Assembly (NCBI GenBank): GCA_027186245.1
Contig: CP114500.1
Coordinates: forward strand, 196,001 to 260,000
Origin: Coriaria nepalensis
Taxonomy: Eukaryota; Streptophyta; Magnoliopsida; Cucurbitales; Coriariaceae
Length of the DNA stretch: 64,000 bases
Direction of reading: 5' to 3'
Position numbers and translations under genes: made by a program
The notes under the pieces: model-generated
Database searches by the model: none
The model's input: only the letters and a program-made list of their open reading frames with translations
Told to the model about the DNA's origin: nothing
Shown: positions 1-11,936 of the stretch, piece by piece
Numbering within the stretch: the first letter of the stretch is position 1
Layout of the letters: each line of letters opens with the position of its first letter

Positions 1-216
1 TCGTTGGATACGTTTCGAGTGATTACGAACTTGTTCTTGAAGAAGAGAGGCAGAGGTGTGGCTGATTTTCTAGTGGTTTTAGGGGTTGGAAGGGAGTGTA
101 CAATCTTGGTTCCGAAGAAGTTGGAAGAGAGCAAGAGACTAGTGCTGGAAGCCATAGCCGATAGCTCTTTTCTGCAGTGCTTTCTGTATCTGTTATGTGG
201 TCTTCCTACGTTCTAA
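1..216 (+). CDS. 3' end of an unrecognised ORF (cut by window edge)
   Basis: An open frame runs from the first base to a stop at 214-216 (about 71 codons), with no ATG near its start, so it is either the tail of a longer gene or chance. The peptide is basic, then hydrophobic, with a KKRGRGVADF stretch. I do not recognise the family. Plant transposon-associated ORFs often look like this, but nothing seen proves it. The sequence to the left of the window would decide. Confidence 0.25.
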   Translation, partial: SLDTFRVITNLFLKKRGRGVADFLVVLGVGRECTILVPKKLEESKRLVLEAIADSSFLQCFLYLLCGLPTF

Positions 217-1654
217 TTTCCTATCACCTTGGGTGGGTAAACCCAATCTTGTTAAATTTGCTAACAACTTGGTGAAGCTTTATGGCTTATGTAAATACTA
301 GAAATGGAGAATTATTGAGAAGCAATAAGGAAATGTTGGAAAAGCGCAGTGTTTGAAGAAACGTATCTTCAACCTGTGCCATAAACTCTGGTAGAGTCTG
401 TATGGTGTCCGCGTGGGTACGTTTGAGGGCCTTCGTTTATTTATGGATGGATGATTGTAAAAGAGCCCATTAGCATTGATCTGGAATACAACGGGCCCAA
501 TTTAAAATGGGCCTCTTGTGTCACCCAGGAAAGATTTTCTGGGCCGAAGACTAAAATACTTTCATGAACATTCCAACAGGCCGACACCCGTCGACTTCCG
601 TGTGTACTGAGCTAGTGAGCTAGTGAGCCAGTGAGCCAGTGAGCCAGTGAGCAAGTGAGCTAGCTAACCAGAGAGATGATCGATGATTGATGAGGCGGCC
701 ATTATTGAGTTGATTGAATGTGCTCAGTTTGAACTTTTTGCAGAAATCATTGCTGCTAAAAGCTAAAGCTCCTCGGCCTCTAATGGAGACGAGAAATCAA
801 AATTCATGTTCTGACGAGGCAGAGAGATTTGTAAGAAAGCTTTTCCTATGTTTTCGGTTCTTGAATTCCAGGTAAGAATGAATCTTTAATCTGTTGCACA
901 CGCTCAATTACTCATTAACTCTTCTAATTGATGGTTCACTATAAAAAACATAAAACCAAGAAGAATTATTTGAGGAAGAAATACGCTGTTGAGATTCTAC
1001 TTGCTCCTTGACACAAAGCGTAAGCTTTCTCACCTCTCTGGTTGCCTTAAGATCAAATTGATTTTTTGAATCACGGAGAGAAAAATATGCGGTCTCTCAT
1101 CGTGTCTGGAAGACAGGCCTGCATTTATTTATTTATTTTATTTGATTCCTGCGGATTGTCATCTGCTAAGGATCATGTCCAACTAATTTTGCCTACGTTG
1201 CGTGAAACAAGTATTCAGAGATTTTAATCATGCACTGAATAATTGAAGAAGAAACTCTTCATTTTAAAGATTCAAATTTTTTTTCTGGATCATTTAATAA
1301 GTAATAATATTTCAAACGCTTAATAATGTAGAAATCTGTGCAGTTCACATGCTCTAGTTGGAGCTGATTGTCTCCTCCATGCTGGGTACCATACGGCCCT
1401 GCTACTCGTGGATGCATCCATTACACGTTTTATGGTAATAACTTATACCCTCATTGGAAATGAATGGCAGGAAATATCGGAAATCTGACCACATGACAGC
1501 AACTGTGAGCTGGAGCAATGTGCTTCCTTCAGCCCATCAACTTCTCTATATAATGTCTGAACCAAGGGATGGACTTAACAACGTCTTCACCAGGTTCAAG
1601 CCTACAACACACAAAGAAAGGTGATAACTTCTCATCTGCCTGCTAAAGAAGAAG
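217..1654. other. Intergenic; left half of a duplicated promoter region
   Basis: No gene recognised. It holds an 8-bp minisatellite near 607-664. From about 1080 onwards the sequence is clearly similar to the stretch at about 3375-3960, so this is the 5' flank of the first DUF241 copy and was duplicated along with it. Confidence 0.5.
607..664. repeat. 8-bp minisatellite, TGAGCYAG
   Basis: About seven tandem copies of TGAGCTAG/TGAGCCAG/TGAGCAAG, read directly. The copies differ at one position (T, C or A). No gene function is implied. Confidence 0.85.
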
Positions 1655-2510
1655 ATGGCTCTCTCTCATGCAACACAAAAACCAACTTCACATACACGTT
1701 CAATCAGTTTGCCATCAAGGCCTAATCCTCTATCTGTCAATGTTGAGGAACAATTATCCAGATTGACAGCTTCTTCGGAAGCAACTTCATCATCATCTTT
1801 CTTCGTCAATAAACCACAAGTTGGGTGAACTTAAGGAAATATACGAACAAGTTGATGCTTTGCTTCAGCAGCAACGCACCATCCATGTTTTTTCTGCAGA
1901 AAAGGTTTTAGATGGATCTCTTTGGTTGTTGGATGTTTGTGGCGTTGCTAGGGAAACTTTTCTCTGATGAAAGAATGCACACGGCAACTTGAATCAGCCA
2001 TCAGAAGAAGAAGAGTTGGGGAATCAGAATTAGAAAGAGAAGTTGCAGAATATGTTGAATCTAGAAAAAGGTTGACAAAGGTGATCTCTAAGTCTTATGA
2101 AAACCTAAGTAGAAAAGCTCCACAAGTCAAAGATTCAGATCCGATTGCTGTGATTTGCTGATGAAGAAAGTTGAAGAAACCAGCCTGGCCCTTTTTGAGC
2201 CCCTCCTATCTTTCATTACTACGTCAAAAACGAGATAAACACCTGTAAATTGGTCTTCCGTTGGAAACAACACATAGAAGTGCCTCTGGTGAAAAAGATA
2301 ACTTGGATGAGAGAGAAGATGGATTCCCAATTACTCGGTCTTATCAGAAAAAGATTGAACAGAGACATTGGCTCCGAAGAAGTGCAGAATATAGTCAAGG
2401 GACTTGAAGGAATAGAGTTGAGTGTTCAGGAGGCAGAGTAGGGGTTGGAATGTGTCTTTAGGTGGTTGGTCAAAACCAGAGTTTCTCTTCTCAACATTCT
2501 CAACCATTGA
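1655..2510 (+). pseudogene. DUF241 (BPS1-like) protein, broken copy A
   Basis: The ATG at 1655 opens the typical DUF241 N-terminus (SISLPSRPNPLSVNVEEQLS), then the frame shifts near 1800 and the expected NHKLGELKEIYEQVDALLQ continues in another frame. Later pieces KECTRQLESAIRRRR, LIRKRLNRDIGSEE and the family-typical end KTRVSLLNILNH before TGA at 2508-2510 are spread over all frames. At least three frameshifts are needed. Intact relatives are single-exon plant proteins of about 280-300 aa with helical repeats, some linked to root and shoot development (BPS1 family). It is the left member of a tandem pair. Confidence 0.85.
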
Positions 2511-3965
2511 AGAACTAGCTCTAAACTCATCTTCACAAACACTCTTGCTGTTTATGCTCGCATCAAAACAGTTTTGTAACAACTTACTCCTAAGTAAATG
2601 TTGTACATCACTGATTATAATGAAACTGAGTACATTTCTGTGTCAATTCCCTGTCTTTCTCTCTTTGACTCTCGAACTTCAATTATAAACAAGAAGGCGA
2701 CAAATCTAATGCAAAGAGGATGGCCTAAAAACTAAATGAAAAAATTAATGATTTAGGCAATATAACGAAGACAAATAATTTGTGTGAGGACCAAAATAAC
2801 AATTTATACATTTACTTAGAACGTATAAAACTAGCACAGTATAATCCTCTGTTCTTCAGGTTTTTGTGCAGTTTTCTAGTTGAAATTTAACTAATGCATC
2901 CAGCTATTGATAACAGAAGATGACAACTTGAGGTTTAGCAATTCTGTAGACCCTTAAAAAATTGGATTTTTCCTTTTCTTTTCATTTATGATGTTTCTCG
3001 GCCTTTGATTGTTAACATCATAGGTTGCAAACATGTTGTAGCAGTTAATTCCGCTATCACTTCTTTTCAGGTCAGGTCCTCTATCTTCTTCTTCACCTAT
3101 AAGTTTCCTTTTCCATGTGCTTCTCTGAAACAGTTTCTCCAGATATGAAGATGGGTATTTTCATAGTTTATTCATCGTAGCATAGGCTCCCTAGAAGGTT
3201 CATAATCTAGCTTGTTGGGACACATAGAACAGTATAACTATGTCTAACTAACACAAAACGTTAGATAAATAGAAGCTAAAAAGGTTGTCCAGATTCTGCT
3301 TCCTTCTTGTAATAGAGAATTGTATGTGAGATACAAGCACAAATCACCCTTGAAATGAAAAGGGGAAAAATGAAAACGTGGTCTCTAATCCTGTCTGGAA
3401 GTTGGCCAAAAAAAGAAATAAAGTTATAAATACTGTCTGCAAGACAAGGCTGCACTTGTATGGTTATGACTCCCTTCTGCTAAGGATCATTCCCCATTTA
3501 ATTGCCTGCGTAGCAGGTAACAACTGATCAGAGGCCTCCATTATAGACTTCAATTATTAGCCATGTCAACCACTTTATAATGTTGAAATCTGCGTAGTTC
3601 ACATGCCCAATTAAAAGCTCAACAATGGAAGAATCTATATTACGTAGCCTGATTGTCCCCTCTCTGCTGGTAGCCATAGAGGCATGCCACTCGTGTATGC
3701 CATTATTTTAATCCATAACTATGAATTATAGCATCTCTTACGTGAGTCGCATCATCCATAAGATATTGCGGAAATTGTTTGAAATCTCACCACATGACGG
3801 CAAGTGATAGCTGGAATGGATGCGATTCCTTATGTCCCCCCCCCCCCCCCCCCTATCTGCTCTATGTGCTAATAAGGGGATGGGACTTAAAAACATCTTC
3901 ACCAGGTTCAAGCTTTCAACACACAAAAAAGGTTGATCACTTCTCACTGCTTGCTAAAGAAGAAC
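2511..3965. other. Intergenic between the DUF241 copies
   Basis: No gene. The first part (to about 3370) is unique AT-rich DNA. The rest repeats the 5' flank of copy A. A C-run (3836-3853) lies just upstream of copy B. Short open frames here show no family features. Confidence 0.5.
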
Positions 3966-4833
3966 ATAGCTCTCTCTCCTGCAACACCGAAACCGATTTC
4001 ACATACTCATTCTATCAGTCTGCCATCAAGTCCTCATCCTCAATCTGTTAATGTCGAGGAGCACTTATCCAGGTTGACAGCTTCAGAAGCAACATCCTCA
4101 TCATTGAATTACAAGTTGGGTGAACTCAATGATTTGTACGAGCAAGTTGATGGGTTGGTTCAGCTTCCTCACACCCACCAAGCTCTCTCTAGCAGACAGA
4201 TCAGAATCTCTACAGAAGAGATCTTAGATGGGGATCTTCGATTGTTAGATGTCTGTGGGACCACTAGAGAAGTTTTCAATCAAATGAAGGAGTGCGTACA
4301 AGAACTCGAATCGTCGATCAGAAGAAGAAGAGCTGGTGAATCAGGCTTTGAAAGAGAGGTTGGAGCATATATGGTGTCTAGAAAGAGATTGACACAGGTG
4401 ATATCTAAGAGTATCGAGAACCTCAGAAGAAAAGCTCAACAAGGGCAAGATTCGGATTCGGTTGCTGTGATTACCATGATGAAGAAAGTTGAGGAAACTA
4501 GCCTAATCGTTTTTTAATCTCTCCTAGCATTCCTTTCTATGTCGAAATCGAGATCAAAATCTATGGATTGGTCTTCGGTTCATAAGCTGTTTCAACATAG
4601 ACGCGTATCGGATGAGAAAGATGATACAAATGAAGTAGAGAAGAGCAATGCTGAATTGCTTCATCTCATTAGAAAAAGATCAAGCAAAGAGACGAGCGTT
4701 GAAGAGGTGAAGAGTGTATTGAAGGGACTTGAGACAATAGAATCGAACATTCAAGAGGCAGAGAAGTTAGAATGTATCTTCAGACAGTTCGTGAAAACCA
4801 GAGTTTTCGCTTCTGAACATTCTCAATCACTAG
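3966..4833 (+). pseudogene. DUF241 (BPS1-like) protein, broken copy B
   Basis: This is the better kept copy. Three lesions can be read. The start codon equivalent to copy A's ATG is ATA (3966-3968). An in-frame TAA at 4515-4517 replaces the Glu codon of the LFE(P/S)LL motif, and the frame stays open on both sides. An extra T near 4804 shifts the last codons, so the standard SLLNILNH end (TAG 4831-4833) is out of frame. Between these, long family blocks remain, for example SVNVEEHLSRLTASEATSSS and KECVQELESSIRRRRAGES. A truncated peptide could still be made from a downstream ATG, but a normal product is unlikely. Confidence 0.85.
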
Positions 4834-5154
4834 TCCTCTTCCTCATGAACCCAAAATACAATTTTGTATTAAAAACTTTGCCATTAATGTAAATGAGCAT
4901 ACACCACCAAGTATATATAATGATACAACACAGTTATCGCTCAAATTTCTTCTCTCGTTTTCCATATCACTGACAGCTCAGAATAAATATGAATTTCAGC
5001 AGTTATCAAACATGCATTTTTTTGTTTGAATACTTGGTAAGAGTATTATCAAACTTGATGTGGTTACAAAAGACCTATAATACATAATTGAGAATCTTCA
5101 TCAAGATACATAGACCATAACATAAGGTAAGAAAAAAACAAAAAAAAAAAACTT
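4834..5154. other. Intergenic, AT-rich
   Basis: This is the 3' flank of DUF241 copy B up to the F-box remnant. It contains A-rich runs around 5130-5150. Nothing else seen. Confidence 0.5.
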
Positions 5155-6306
5155 CTAGGCACTGTAACTTGGAACTTCTTCTTCATCATATAAGACGAGA
5201 CTCTCCGAGAAGGGCATTATACATACGGCATCAAACTTGCCGAGATTTTTCTCCTCTAGGATCGCAACATCAACCAAAACAAACCCATCATCATCTGATC
5301 TGTGGAGTAGAAGTTTACCATCCTCAGTGCCAAGACAAATTATCAATTCCTGGAAGTGGTATAATCTGTTTACTCCATGACTCAACCACTCCTCCATTAC
5401 AACTAAACAGAACTTATTGAACAGTTCATCTACTTCCTCCTCCTCCAGTTCATCTATTTCCTCCTCATCTTCATTGTCACCGCTAAGACCAATCATAGCC
5501 AATGATCCATTCAATGACATTGGGATCACACGCCAGACAGGGTAAGAAAAATTACCAGGCAGCTTAACTATGTGAAACTTCTCATCATTAAAACTGAAAG
5601 ACAGAAAAAACAATAAGAGGCTTTCACACATTGATTTCAAATGCACCTGCAACCATATGCAACGCTCCATTAACCACAGGACAGCAGCCAGAACTAACGT
5701 GATTGATCCTTATAGAAGGATGTGTAGGGAAGGCAACGCGTTTCCATGAAACCTCATTCAGAGGGTAAACTTCAGCATGAATCGATACACTGTCGTGTTG
5801 AGTAAACAGTATCCGAACAATCCTGTAGTCGTTGTTCTTGACATGAAACCCAAATCCAACGATAACATCGTCTCTACAGGCGTTAAATAGAACAAAATTT
5901 AAACTAGTGTCCTTGATAAATTATATTTCCGAATGGTAGGGTCCCATAAAATTATCCTACTGTGAAAAGTGAAACATAGCAACCCATTACACGAACCCTC
6001 TAGCATTAATTCATAGAAATTCGAACAATCCAAACTGAGATTTAAGGATGAACAGTCGGGGAGAAAAAGCTTGGATTTTGAATGACTTAGCATGTACTTA
6101 GCACAGAAAGGAAAATCAGCAGTCGGTGGGGATAGGAAGTATCCATAGAATTGGGAAAGATCGAATTGAAGGTGGGTTTTAATAAATTTAAGGTTCGTGA
6201 TGAATGAGTACCAATATTTGCAGACTAACCTGAACCTGACGAGGGATTTTACAGGTAGCCTTAGCAGAATATTCAACAGGACATCATCCGGAAGGTACGA
6301 CGTCAT
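5155..6306 (-). pseudogene. F-box protein with F-box-associated domain, frameshifted
   Basis: Reading leftward from ATG 6306, the protein starts MTSYLPDDVLLNILLRLPVK, a classic F-box, followed by SLVRFRLVCKYWYSFI and the associated-domain motif GSCNGLLCF...WDPTIRKY. The frame then stops at TAA 5899-5901. The expected continuation (DDVIVGFGFHVKNNDYRIVR, then INHVSSGCCPVVNGALHMV) lies in a second frame, and the tail (FNDEKFHIVKLPG to stop at 5155) in a third. No GT-AG intron joins these frames correctly. Family members are SCF ubiquitin ligase substrate adaptors (CPR1-like type). The acidic run DEEEIDELEEEEVDE in the tail is unusual. Probably dead; two sequencing errors are the alternative. Confidence 0.8.
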
Positions 6307-7379
6307 ACTTGTCGTCCGGCAAAAAGGTGGCTGCTTTTTCTTCCGCAGGGAGAGAGTGGCCCACATCAAACATGCCAGTACAGCAGTAGAATGTATGGGC
6401 TTGACATCCTCTGTCATCCATCGTTAAACAGGCCTCATACATTTCTGCAGGCCCAACCAAAATAACAACACAAACCCAGTCTGAGCATGAGAGAGTCGGC
6501 GAAAAAAACATCCCCGCTAGGCAGGGGGACCACTCCCAACTACCATAGACGAAAAAACCAAAATGAAGACGAGACAGATTAGAGGGGACCCGAAGGAAGA
6601 TTGCACTGAAATGAGAAACTAGGCGTGGCGGTGATTGATTAGGACCCAATGCATTGGAAAAAAGTGGGAAACGACGACTTATCACCAACCAAACGAACCA
6701 ATATACATAGCATATACATATTATGTATATTTATATATAATAATTAAAAAAATAAAAGTACACTGGAGAAGGGATCTCCAGTCTTGCTGATGCCAGGGCC
6801 AGCTTTCTGGGATTAGCTCATCGCTGATCTAAATCTTCCGACCATCTTAACTAGTGGGCCTTATAGCCCAGTATCTTGACAAATGGAGGAATCAGGGCCA
6901 TATATAAATGCTACAGCCTACCTAGCTAGTGCGACCTTTGCTTCTATGTTTTTGGCTTATCTAAACTTACTGGTGATTGCAGATACGGCATTTCAGATAA
7001 TGACGAGTTGGCAAAAGAAGTAGTCGTTAGCTAGTCTATAAATATCCGTGGCATCTGGCATCGGGCATCGGGCATCGGGCATCAGGCATCAGGCATCAGG
7101 CATCAGGTATCAGAACTATATTATGAGTCCAACTATTATTAGCTACTACTGTATTCATGGTACGTACATCGTTGAATTTGTCTTGCCCTGGTAGTTTACA
7201 AAAAAAGGAGAATGTTCAAAAGAAAAGGACTGTGGCTCAATTATTAACTCACATACATACTGTATATATATTTCAGATAAACCCAACAACTGACCTTTTT
7301 AAAAATAAATAAATAATTACACTTTAAGGTTGAAGTGACAGTGTTGTAATTATCTCTGTATTATTTTGATCTTCTTTCT
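6307..7379. other. Intergenic with a minisatellite
   Basis: Between the F-box remnant and LOG no gene is recognised. The short open frames over 6284-6688 overlap the F-box 5' end on the same strand but show no domain. A 7-bp minisatellite lies at 7050-7112, and part of this region is the 3' flank of LOG. Confidence 0.5.
7050..7112. repeat. 7-bp minisatellite, GGCATCR
   Basis: About nine tandem copies of GGCATCT/GGCATCG/GGCATCA. The G-ending copies sit left and the A-ending copies right, as expected from stepwise expansion of variants. Confidence 0.85.
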
Positions 7380-8777
7380 TCAACGGGAGATTTCTATGTG
7401 CAAAGATGCATTAAGCTCCATCTGCTCTGCTTCCCACTTCGCCTTAGCAACCACACCGTCATGCATGGGCACGTATTCCTATTTACCAAAAGCATATTAG
7501 TTAATTAGGGATCAAAGAAAATGAAGCAATTAATTATTATTATAAATGAAGAAGAAACCTCTAGCTTCTGAACAAGTTCCTTAGCATTGGAAGCGGAGAC
7601 GAATATGTTGCGCTGTGATGGCTTGATAAATCCATCGTCCACAGCTTTGTCAATGAAAGTAAGTAGATAATCGTAGTAGCCATCAACATTTAGCAACCCC
7701 ACCTGCAAAGTTACGTACGTAACATCATGATGAATCATAATTCATGAGTTATCATCACTACCAAAGCTAGCTAGCTTTAACTCGATTCAGTCTATAATGT
7801 ATATATATAACTTTTAGAAGAGAGACATGAAAGTTAGTATTATACTGGCTTGTCGTGGATTCCGAGTTGGGCCCACGTTATGACTTCTAATAATTCTTCT
7901 AGAGTTCCATATCCACCTATACTCATCAAGCCATGCATGTAGATATATTACCATGTTACATGTAAATCTTTATCTATACATCACATACGTACGTACGAAC
8001 GCGTAGATACATCACGTACGTACGTACGAGAAGAGAGAGAGAGAGAGAGAAGAGAGAAAGTGTTAAATCTTTCACAGAAAAAGTGTATACATGATTGAGA
8101 GAGAGAGAGAGACCTGGGAGGGCAATGAAGCAGTCAGAATGGCGGGCCATCTCAGCTTTCCTTTGGTGCATGTCATCCACTGGTATCACCTCTCCTACTG
8201 TTTCCCCAGTGATCTATATACAGTTCCAACAAATATATTAACTATAACATTACTTCACTTCCCAGAAATGGGTCTAATTGTATCAATCAAACTATATATA
8301 TGCAGCTACAAACAAAAAGTAAGATAAGAAAATATATCCCTACCTCTTTGGACATGAGAATTTTTGGGATGATTCTGTTCATGTACATAGCAGAAACCAG
8401 GAGTTAGAGCTTAGAATAATAATACATAATCCTGACAGAGATTGGTTAATATGGTTGATTTATGGATACGTACCCTACAACATGTCCGCCACCATCATGA
8501 ACCTCTCGAGAAACTAAGCCCATCAGTCCAACACTTCCTCCTCCATAAACAAGATCCAATCTCCTCGACACCTTAATTAATTCCCGGCCCGCATTAATCA
8601 TCAAAAGCATGGACAAACAATATTAATAAAAAATTTAATTAGTGAGTTTACCAGTTCTTGGCCGAGCTCAAGAGCAGCGTCACGGTAGCAGTTTCTTTTG
8701 CCAGTACTACTTCCACAAAACACACACACACTTTTAAACCTCGACTTCCTCATCACCCCGTTTCTCTTCTCCTCCAT
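7380..8777 (-). CDS. LOG: Cytokinin riboside 5'-monophosphate phosphoribohydrolase (LONELY GUY)
   Basis: LOG enzymes remove ribose 5'-phosphate from cytokinin nucleotides and release active free-base cytokinin in the cytosol. Seven exons join in frame to 222 aa (family about 210-230): 8652-8777, 8474-8571, 8344-8374, 8114-8213, 7846-7916, 7559-7702, 7380-7478, all with GT-AG introns. Visible hallmarks are [23 protein letters not shown], the nucleotide-site motif MHQRKAEM and the catalytic PGGYGTLEE (residues 118-126). [13 protein letters not shown] and the C-terminal KWEAEQ are also typical. Start: the first ATG, giving the usual short leader before the Rossmann core. A 31-bp exon is the smallest. 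No lesion seen. Which LOG paralogue this is cannot be told by eye. Confidence 0.95.
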
Positions 8778-9429
8778 TTCTCCCTAGATTTCTTTTCCTG
8801 TTCTTGTTCTTTCCTTCTTTATTAGCTAGAAAAATAATAAATCAAATCTATATGTAATTAGAATTGATATTTTCCTCACCAGCTAAATACTTAAGCTTGG
8901 AATTCAAATGTCAACGAAGCGAGCCAACGAGGCCATAAATAAATAGGAATAAGAGGAAGGCCATTAATAAATAACAATTAAAGAAATAGATAAAGTTTAT
9001 GATAGGAATGGAATCCTGTTGGCCCACGTGTGCTCCAAAATTCGAATTAGCCGACAGGTTTCGACTTTGGCTGGTCACGCACTCGACGTAGGTCATGTTC
9101 ACTTCTCAACGAACCGCGTCCACTAACATTAGTCCACATAGCTATTGAAAATAATTAGCATACGAGCATATTATCTGTATTCTCGAGATTTTGAATGAAG
9201 TTTATTTTATATAAATAAAAAATTAAAATTAATATAGGTTTTTCTGTCAGAGTCTCGGTATATGGTATGTTCAAAATGGTTAATGAGTGAATGATAAATT
9301 GAATCTCAAAATGCAACTATTAAAATAGTTTGAAAGATAAAAAAATAGATGAAAATTTTGCCCCACATTAAAAAGAGAAATAAATATGATAGTATTTATA
9401 TAGAATTGCACATTTGTTAATAGGTAATA

Positions 9430-10140
9430 AAATGTAAGCTAGAATGCTCTCTCTTGCGTGCGCTCGCAAGGGGGTGCAAATTTGGACTAGATCGGGCTTA
9501 GCTCGTGTGCGCCCGCACCTAGGGCGTGTCGAATGTCGGCCCGAAAATAACCCCGTTTACCTTGGACCGTATGAAGATGAAAGGTTGTAATTTAATCTCA
9601 TATTAAATTTTAGATTAATTCTCATTAATTTCCTTATGAGCCTATAAATTAGTTTCTTCCTCTCATTTGGAAACACACAATCATAAACAAAATCCTTTGT
9701 TTTCCTTCGTTCGAGCCACTATTTGAGTTCAGCGGAAATAGTTTGTATCCTGGAAGATAGACGTCATTCAACTTTCTGCATCGACGTGAGGGGCGAATTT
9801 GTTTTAAGTAAATTGTTACATAATAGGCATCGGTTTGATTCTCTATTTCCATTCTGCTCTTCCTATTCTATTTTATTTTTTCATATTCTATTATGTTTTT
9901 ATAAATTATATTCTATTATACTTTTTATAGATTATGTTTTATATACTATTCTATTTTATAGTATTACTGTTTTCTTATTTATTGTTTATATTATTATTTA
10001 CCATATTATATTTATTATATATACATAAAACTTCTCTCTCACAACTTTGGAAAGTACTTGCATTCTATTTTCGGGTTAATAAACCCCTACGGCATTCTAC
10101 AAGGATACATATTCGATCACAACTGGTTAATCACTTAATT
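9430..10140 (+). repeat. Possible decayed LTR-retrotransposon end
   Basis: A GC-richer segment (GCGTGCGCTCGCAAGG, then CGTGTGCGCCCGCACC) is followed by a TATA-like CCTATAAATTAG and a pyrimidine-rich stretch, an order often seen in plant Copia LTRs. I found no primer-binding site, no matching second LTR and no pol remnant. A low-confidence guess from composition alone. Confidence 0.25.
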
Positions 10141-11768
10141 ATTTTATAGTAATTAAGCTTAGTTGACTGTCTTTAGTGGTTGGCTGGTTGCATTGCATAT
10201 ACGTAACGTATCTATATATAATTTGCAGATGACCCCAGCTTTATCCATTAGATGTCATGTTTCTAAGGAAGAGAGCAAAATTCCTTCCAACTTTTCAACC
10301 CTTTTTTTCAAACACACTTATTTCATGGAAGTGGCAGGTCTAAGGGAAAAAGACTTACCTTTTACTTAATCCTCTTTTATTTGTAACAATATGGGATTGA
10401 TAGATTGATTAATCAATCGCACATTGCCCTTGATTGTAAGAAAATATTTATTATAATGAGCGTGTAGGGATCTAAGACTAAGACATCATGTATACAAATA
10501 TATTGGCCGTGAAGAAGAAATTGCTTACCCAGATTCGTATAAGTTATACGTAAAGTATATTTATGATTGCCTTAAGTTTTCCAATATGGAAAACCAGTGT
10601 GTGTATATTGTCAACATCGATCATCTTTACTTAAACTAATAATGCTAGCTACATGGCCCGGGTCTAAAAAACGAAGACCGCAAATGAAGCTACAGTTGGC
10701 CATATGTCATTTTCATGCCATGCAATCTATGTCTAGCTTCCATAAATTCTTCCTGCTTTGCGTGAATACAAAATGCGTAGCTAGACAGATTCCTTGTTCC
10801 TGGCAGCTGGGATTTCCGTGTCCAACATAATGTCTTTGAAGTTTCTCAAGAAAAAGACCTTTATCTATATTAATTTCATTATTTTGATTTAACCACTTTT
10901 AAATCAAAGTGGATGATCAGTTCATGGATGGTATATATGATAAAAGAGAATGGTAGGTGCTTTTTCTGAGTGATTTAAAGTTATATAAACATAATTATTA
11001 ATACGACTGATAAATATAATATGAATTATTATATTATATTTTATTATTTTAAATTTTTAAAATAAATAATAATTTAACTTAATATTATAATAAAAATTTT
11101 AAATTTAAATTATATTATCTGTTAAATTATTAATCTTATATATAAATTATTAATTTTTATTAACATTTTAAACATAAATAAATATAAATAATAAATAAAT
11201 AAAATATAAAGTTATTATAATATCATATCAACTCAAATTTTTAATACAAATGATATAATTCATCCGTGTCACAACCAAAGGGATAGATAGAGTAGGGTTT
11301 AAACTTCATTATAGTCTCCAGTGGTAACACTAAAAAAGGATGATCGTCCATTTTGATATGCGTATGGTAGGTAGGTAGCTAGGTAGATAGGTAGGTAGCT
11401 AGCTAGCTTTAAGTAAGTGCATCTCACGACACATTGTATCTAGCTATCAGAACACTACTATATCTACATAGCGAGCAAGGACTCATAATTACTTAAACAT
11501 AGCCACCGTACAGTTATATATCTGCATTTTCCAAACAGGATCAAGTAGTGGACGTGTCGCAACACTACTACATCTGCTGTTAGCCTGTCTCTTATCTATT
11601 CCATGGTTGATTATTTGTACCACTAAAAAAATCTCTATATATATATGTATATGTCTATCATCAATGTACTTTGTTTATCAGTTACCGCATGGCTCACATG
11701 TGTTATTCGTAAATAATTGCTTGTACGAATGCATAAAGCTGGTCCCGGATTTGTTTCTTGCTCACTAA

Positions 11769-11796
11769 TCACTAGTCACTAGTCACTAGTCACTAG
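11769..11796. repeat. TCACTAG x4 tandem repeat
   Basis: Four perfect 7-bp units read directly. No gene nearby. Confidence 0.85.
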
Positions 11797-11883
11797 TACC
11801 CGTCTTTCATTATTTCCCAACCTCTGTTTCATGGAACATCACCACTCAGTACTTATAACAGCAACATATCATCGTACGTAGCT

Positions 11884-11936
11884 GAGATAAACAGAAGTTT
11901 GGATCATCGTGAGATAAACAGAAGTTTGGATCATCG
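11884..11936. repeat. 27-bp direct tandem duplication
   Basis: The unit GAGATAAACAGAAGTTTGGA + TCATCGT occurs twice head to tail, essentially identical, so the duplication is recent. Confidence 0.9.

Larger units (their letters stand above)
1080..4890 (+). repeat. Tandem segmental duplication (about 1080-2510 and 3375-4833)
   Basis: Two adjacent segments of about 1.45 kb share the same order of recognisable landmarks: a 'gtctggaag' upstream motif, 'ctgctaaggatca', 'gaaatctg.g.agttcacatg', 'acaacacacaaa', then a DUF241 reading frame. Both coding parts are now broken in different ways, so decay followed the duplication. Boundaries are approximate because divergence is high. Confidence 0.75.

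Noticed and set aside
5590..5660. Intron to repair the F-box gene between LHMVA and FNDEKF
   Set aside because: A GT...TTTCAG pair exists, but splicing it leaves the downstream part in the wrong frame, so it does not restore the protein.
6284..6688. 134-codon frame upstream of the F-box relic
   Set aside because: Overlaps the F-box start in another frame and shows no family features.
7380..7478. Suspected frameshift in the last LOG exon
   Set aside because: A careful second reading of 7431-7480 shows the frame continues as AKAKWEAEQ to the stop; the first impression was a misreading of the line break.
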